64,000 nt of DNA from RGIG4097 sp045613765 (GTDB lineage: Bacteria > Bacillota > Clostridia > Christensenellales > CAG-917), in contig JAZLBO010000003.1 in assembly GCA_045613765.1 (NCBI GenBank), positions 1 through 64,000 on the forward strand, written 5' to 3'. Below, piece by piece: positions 62,538-64,000 of this stretch. A program made the translations under genes and the position numbers. Positions within the stretch are counted from its first letter, which is position 1, and every line of letters starts with the position of its first letter. The notes beneath the pieces were generated by a model that saw only the letters and a list, made by a program, of their open reading frames with translations, did no database searches and was not told where the DNA came from.

Positions 62538-62614
62538 GGAGGCATAGCCCAGTTGGTTAGAGCGCTACGTTGACATCGTAGAGGTCATAAGTTCGAGTCT
62601 TATTGTCTCCACCA
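62538..62614 (+). tRNA. tRNA-Val (GAC), CCA encoded
   Basis: Acceptor GGAGGCA pairs with TGTCTCC (one G-T). The anticodon arm CTACG-TTGACAT-CGTAG gives anticodon GAC, and the T-arm is ATAAG-TTCGAGT-CTTAT with CCA at 62612-62614. The D-stem is GCCC/GAGC with one C-A mismatch, which is unusual. Several partial copies of its 3' end lie downstream. Confidence 0.93.
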
Positions 62615-62620
62615 ACAACA

Positions 62621-62649
62621 CCTGGAACGCAAGTTTCAGGTTTTTTTTT
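62621..62649 (+). terminator. Terminator of tRNA-Val
   Basis: CCTGGAAC-GCAA-GTTTCAGG (G-T pair) with nine T. A near-identical terminator follows the first downstream 3'-end copy. Confidence 0.9.
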
Positions 62650-62788
62650 ATGCAAATACGGCAAGATCTGCTTGCAAAGATTGCAGAGTTTGCATAAAAA
62701 AGCGTACTGCAGAGCAGTGTTGTTGGTGGAAGAGCCCCTGGCAGAGAAAAGACGATGATTGTAATCATCCGACTTATTGTCTCCACCA
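62650..62788 (+). repeat. tRNA-Val-derived palindromic element 1
   Basis: Hairpins GCAAG-ATCTG-CTTGC and ACTGC-AGA-GCAGT lead to an inverted copy of the tRNA end (TGGTGGA, 62724-62730), a hairpin GATGATT-GT-AATCATC (62754-62769), and a direct copy CGACTTATTGTCTCCACCA (62770-62788) that lacks two bases of the true T-loop region. No gene is coded. Confidence 0.75.
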
Positions 62789-62792
62789 AAAA

Positions 62793-62819
62793 CCTGAAAC
62801 GCAAGTTTCAGGTTTTTTT
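62793..62819 (+). terminator. Terminator after element 1
   Basis: CCTGAAAC-GCAA-GTTTCAGG plus seven T, a copy of the tRNA-Val terminator with one base changed. Confidence 0.88.
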
Positions 62820-62836
62820 ATGTCAACAAGCCTCAA

Positions 62837-62964
62837 CGGCATGACTGCCGTAGCACTGATGTGCTTGAACTTATGACGGTCATAAGTGGCGTTTCGCTCT
62901 TGCGAGTAAACTCGCTCGCTCCACTATTACGGGCAAAGCCCTACGAGTCTTATTGTCTCCACCA
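62837..62964 (+). repeat. tRNA-Val-derived palindromic element 2 with T-loop insert
   Basis: Hairpins CGGCA-TGAC-TGCCG and AGCAC-TGAT-GTGCT come first, then the palindrome TTGAACTTATGAC-G-GTCATAAGT (62865-62887), the inverted and direct T-arm half. A 56-base insert follows (62888-62943: starts GGCG, stem GCGAG-TAAA-CTCGC, CACTATTAC at 62922-62930, stem GGGC-AAA-GCCC, ends TA). Last is an exact 21-base copy of the tRNA 3' end from CGAGTC to CCA (62944-62964). The insert sits where the T-loop would be. Confidence 0.8.
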
Positions 62965-62970
62965 AACAGG

Positions 62971-63006
62971 AATAAAACGAACTAAATCGGTTCGTTTTAT
63001 TCATTA
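62971..63006 (+). terminator. Terminator-like stem after element 2
   Basis: A 12-bp perfect stem AATAAAACGAAC...GTTCGTTTTATT, followed by CATTATATT. The T-run is inside the stem, so strength is uncertain. Confidence 0.6.
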
Positions 63007-63020
63007 TATTGTCAAGATAT

Positions 63021-63160
63021 GACTCGAACTGGTGGCTATGCCACCTGCACACGCTGTGTGCCATGACCTCTAAGTCATAAGTGGCGCTCGTTCATTTGTG
63101 GAGGCACATTCACTCGCTATTACGTTCACTCTGTTCACTACGAGTCTTTGGCAGAGATGG
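63021..63160 (+). repeat. tRNA-Val-derived palindromic element 3 with T-loop insert
   Basis: An inverted T-arm piece GACTCGAACT (63021-63030) is followed by hairpins GGTGGC-TAT-GCCACC and GCACAC-GCT-GTGTGC, then CATGACCTCT and GTCATAAGT (63074-63082). The insert (63083-63140) starts GGCG and has CTCGCTATTAC and the direct pair GTTCAC-TCT-GTTCAC, ending in CTA. Then comes CGAGTCTT and TGGCAGAGATGG, where the tRNA acceptor sequence is replaced. Confidence 0.75.
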
Positions 63161-63191
63161 AATATTTGCAAGAATGCAGAAAAGTTTATTT

Positions 63192-63340
63192 TGGTGGAGA
63201 TAACAAGACACGAACTTGGTGGTTGTCACCACCCACACTTTGTGTGTCATGACCTCTTGGTCATAAGTGGCGTTGCGCTCTTGCGAGTAAACTCACTCGC
63301 TCCACTATTACGGGCAGAGCCCTACGAGTCTTTGGCAGAG
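63192..63340 (+). repeat. tRNA-Val-derived palindromic element 4 with T-loop insert
   Basis: It starts with an inverted copy of the tRNA 3' end (63192-63217, 23 of 26 bases matching). Hairpins GGTGG-TTGT-CCACC-like and CACAC-TTT-GTGTG follow, then ATGACCTCT, and GGTCATAAGT (to 63268). The insert at 63269-63324 matches that of element 2 at 53 of 56 positions, and CGAGTCTTTGGCAGAGATGG closes the element. About 57 bases around its right end repeat those of element 3 at a 184-base period. Confidence 0.78.
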
Positions 63341-63652
63341 ATGGAGCATTTGCAAGAATGCAGAAATGTTTATTTGGAAAAGAAAGAAGATATTGATATA
63401 AAAATAAGGTCGATTTCAAAGTCAAAAATTTTGGTTTCAAACACGATTTTTTGGTTTCAAAGTGCTTTTTGCCGTTAAAATCAGCGAAAATAACCGGTTT
63501 AGTCGCTCCCCGGGGAGTAATGATAAATGCCGCTTACATCGAAAATGGTGTAGGCGGCATTTTGTTTTTTTGTTAGCTGCGATAATCGGCGGCGAGAACT
63601 TTAATCGCGATGATTTTTAACACGTTTGTTCGGTTGGACGCTCGCTGGCTCG
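63341..63652 (+). other. Accessory non-coding stretch with a terminator stem
   Basis: No convincing gene is present. The sequence after 63480 changes in base use. A stem-loop AATGCCGC...GCGGCATT (63526-63565, with G-T pairs) followed by TTGTTTTTTT is a likely terminator. An open frame on the plus strand (63098-63478) is built from elements 3 and 4 and is not taken as a gene. Confidence 0.45.
63526..63573 (+). terminator. Terminator in the accessory tail
   Basis: Stem AATGCCGCTTACATC with GGTGTAGGCGGCATT and T-run TTGTTTTTTT. Confidence 0.75.
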
Positions 63653-63727
63653 CTAATCTGTTGCTACGCTCCTTATGGTCTCCGGGGAAATATTTCCGTG
63701 CCACAATTCTTCAAGCGTACTTCTCAT
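63653..63727 (-). pseudogene. Truncated start of a small conserved protein (DUF6809-like)
   Basis: A perfect ribosome site AAGGAGGTGAG (minus strand) precedes an ATG at 63727, and the frame reads MRSTLEELWHGNISPETIRS before a TAG after 24 codons. The beginning looks like small proteins common on mobile DNA of Clostridia (DUF6809 type, from memory). The rest is missing, so it seems to be a cut or decayed copy. A -10-like TATAGT lies at 63752-63757. Confidence 0.4.
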
Positions 63728-63822
63728 AAGCTCACCTCCTTGTAGCATCGTACTATACCATAGGCCGGGGAGTATTGCAGGACAACTTTTTGTGAACGGA
63801 AATGTTATTTTTACAACAAAAA

Positions 63823-63862
63823 AGCATATACTGTGAGATTATAATTTTACTCACAGTATATG
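63823..63862 (-). terminator. Terminator after the right-edge gene
   Basis: A 13-bp perfect stem CATATACTGTGAG...CTCACAGTATATG. Read on the minus strand it is followed by CTTTTTTGTTG, fitting the end of the gene at 63875. Confidence 0.8.
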
Positions 63863-63874
63863 TTTTACACACTT

Positions 63875-64000
63875 TTAAGTGTGTTGAGAATATTTAAGCT
63901 TATTTTGGAAGTCTTTTACTGTTAAAACTTCCACCTCATCGTACAGATACGAACATCCTTGACAATCTTTTTTATTAGATAGCCTTTTTAAAGATTGCTT
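63875..64000 (-). CDS. C-terminal end of a gene cut by the right edge, unknown
   Basis: Minus-strand frame 63875-64000 is open from the window edge to a TAA at 63875. The 41 visible residues include KKDCQGCSYLYDEVEVLT and end QNKLKYSQHT. A strong terminator lies 13 bases after the stop, which supports a real gene end. The CQGC pair could be a metal or redox site. No family can be named. Confidence 0.5.
   Translation of the reverse strand, partial: KQSLKRLSNKKDCQGCSYLYDEVEVLTVKDFQNKLKYSQHT

Noticed and set aside
62650..63340. Degenerate full tRNA genes or a tRNA array
   Set aside because: Only the T-arm/acceptor 3' part is copied. No anticodon arm or 5' half is present, so these are not tRNA genes.
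62650..63340. CRISPR array
   Set aside because: The repeats are few, palindromic on a large scale and unevenly spaced, spacers are not unique sequences, and no cas genes are present.
63098..63478. Open frame of 126 codons on the plus strand
   Set aside because: It is made of the tRNA-derived elements 3 and 4 and their flanks, with no ribosome site and a repeat-driven sequence. It is not a gene.

Overview
The window looks like the chromosome of a low-GC Firmicute of the Clostridia type, probably an anaerobic gut lineage. The evidence is the gene order infC-rpmI-rplT and yqfC-yqfD-phoH-yqfF-ybeY-era-recO, the ywlC-ywlE pair, consensus TTGACA/TATAAT promoters with 17-base spacers, strong Shine-Dalgarno sites, many hairpin-plus-T-run terminators, and lipoproteins and Cys-rich secreted proteins of the kind seen in uncultured gut Clostridia. 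No rRNA operon, CRISPR array, prophage or transposase gene is visible.

Layout. 1-2451 (minus) is a secreted M3-like metallopeptidase lipoprotein cut by the left edge. 2674-4249 is the initiation factor 3/L35/L20 operon behind a structured RNA. 4250-7330 carries an rRNA methyltransferase, YebC, and a NifS/NifU iron-sulfur pair. 8524-15406 is a full nucleoside salvage and catabolism operon (pdp, tdk, udk, psuG, deoC, deoD, deoB, cdd). 15431-20098 holds small membrane or unknown proteins and DegV. murG, topoisomerase IV (parE-parC), a DUF1846 protein, pepF, a lipoprotein and dnaB follow to 31342. 31707-39807 is the yqfC-to-recO block plus a large anchored extracytoplasmic protein. 39943-45296 has TsaC, a predicted arginine phosphatase, a ferritin-like protein, SecG, SmpB, and the methionine genes metY-metA. 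45453-51673 (minus) has two transporters with Cys-rich cytoplasmic tails, TcdA, Dtd and a THUMP methyltransferase. 52113-58903 has a nitroreductase, a tyrosine phosphatase, a fused ABC exporter and an M6-like protease lipoprotein. 59040-59403 is tmRNA, followed by acquired acetyltransferases, an ArsB-type transporter and tRNA-Val(GAC). The last 1.4 kb is accessory and non-coding.

How the parts work together. The nucleoside operon can turn deoxyribonucleosides into bases plus glyceraldehyde-3-phosphate and acetaldehyde, while tdk, udk and cdd feed salvage. MetA carries Glu111, which predicts an acetyl donor, and matches the neighbouring O-acetylhomoserine sulfhydrylase. TsaC and TcdA make and cyclise tRNA t6A. 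SmpB and tmRNA form the trans-translation pair.

The most unusual content is a set of hairpin-rich palindromic elements downstream of both ssrA and tRNA-Val. Each is built from inverted and direct copies of the adjacent RNA gene's 3' end, and in four of them the direct copy is split at the T-loop by a related 56-60 base insert with a CTATTAC core. Other notable features are a sugar-type transporter with a metallothionein-like tail, a Cys/His/Asp motif shared by three surface proteins, a relic of a second dtd 3' end, and a leaderless smpB.
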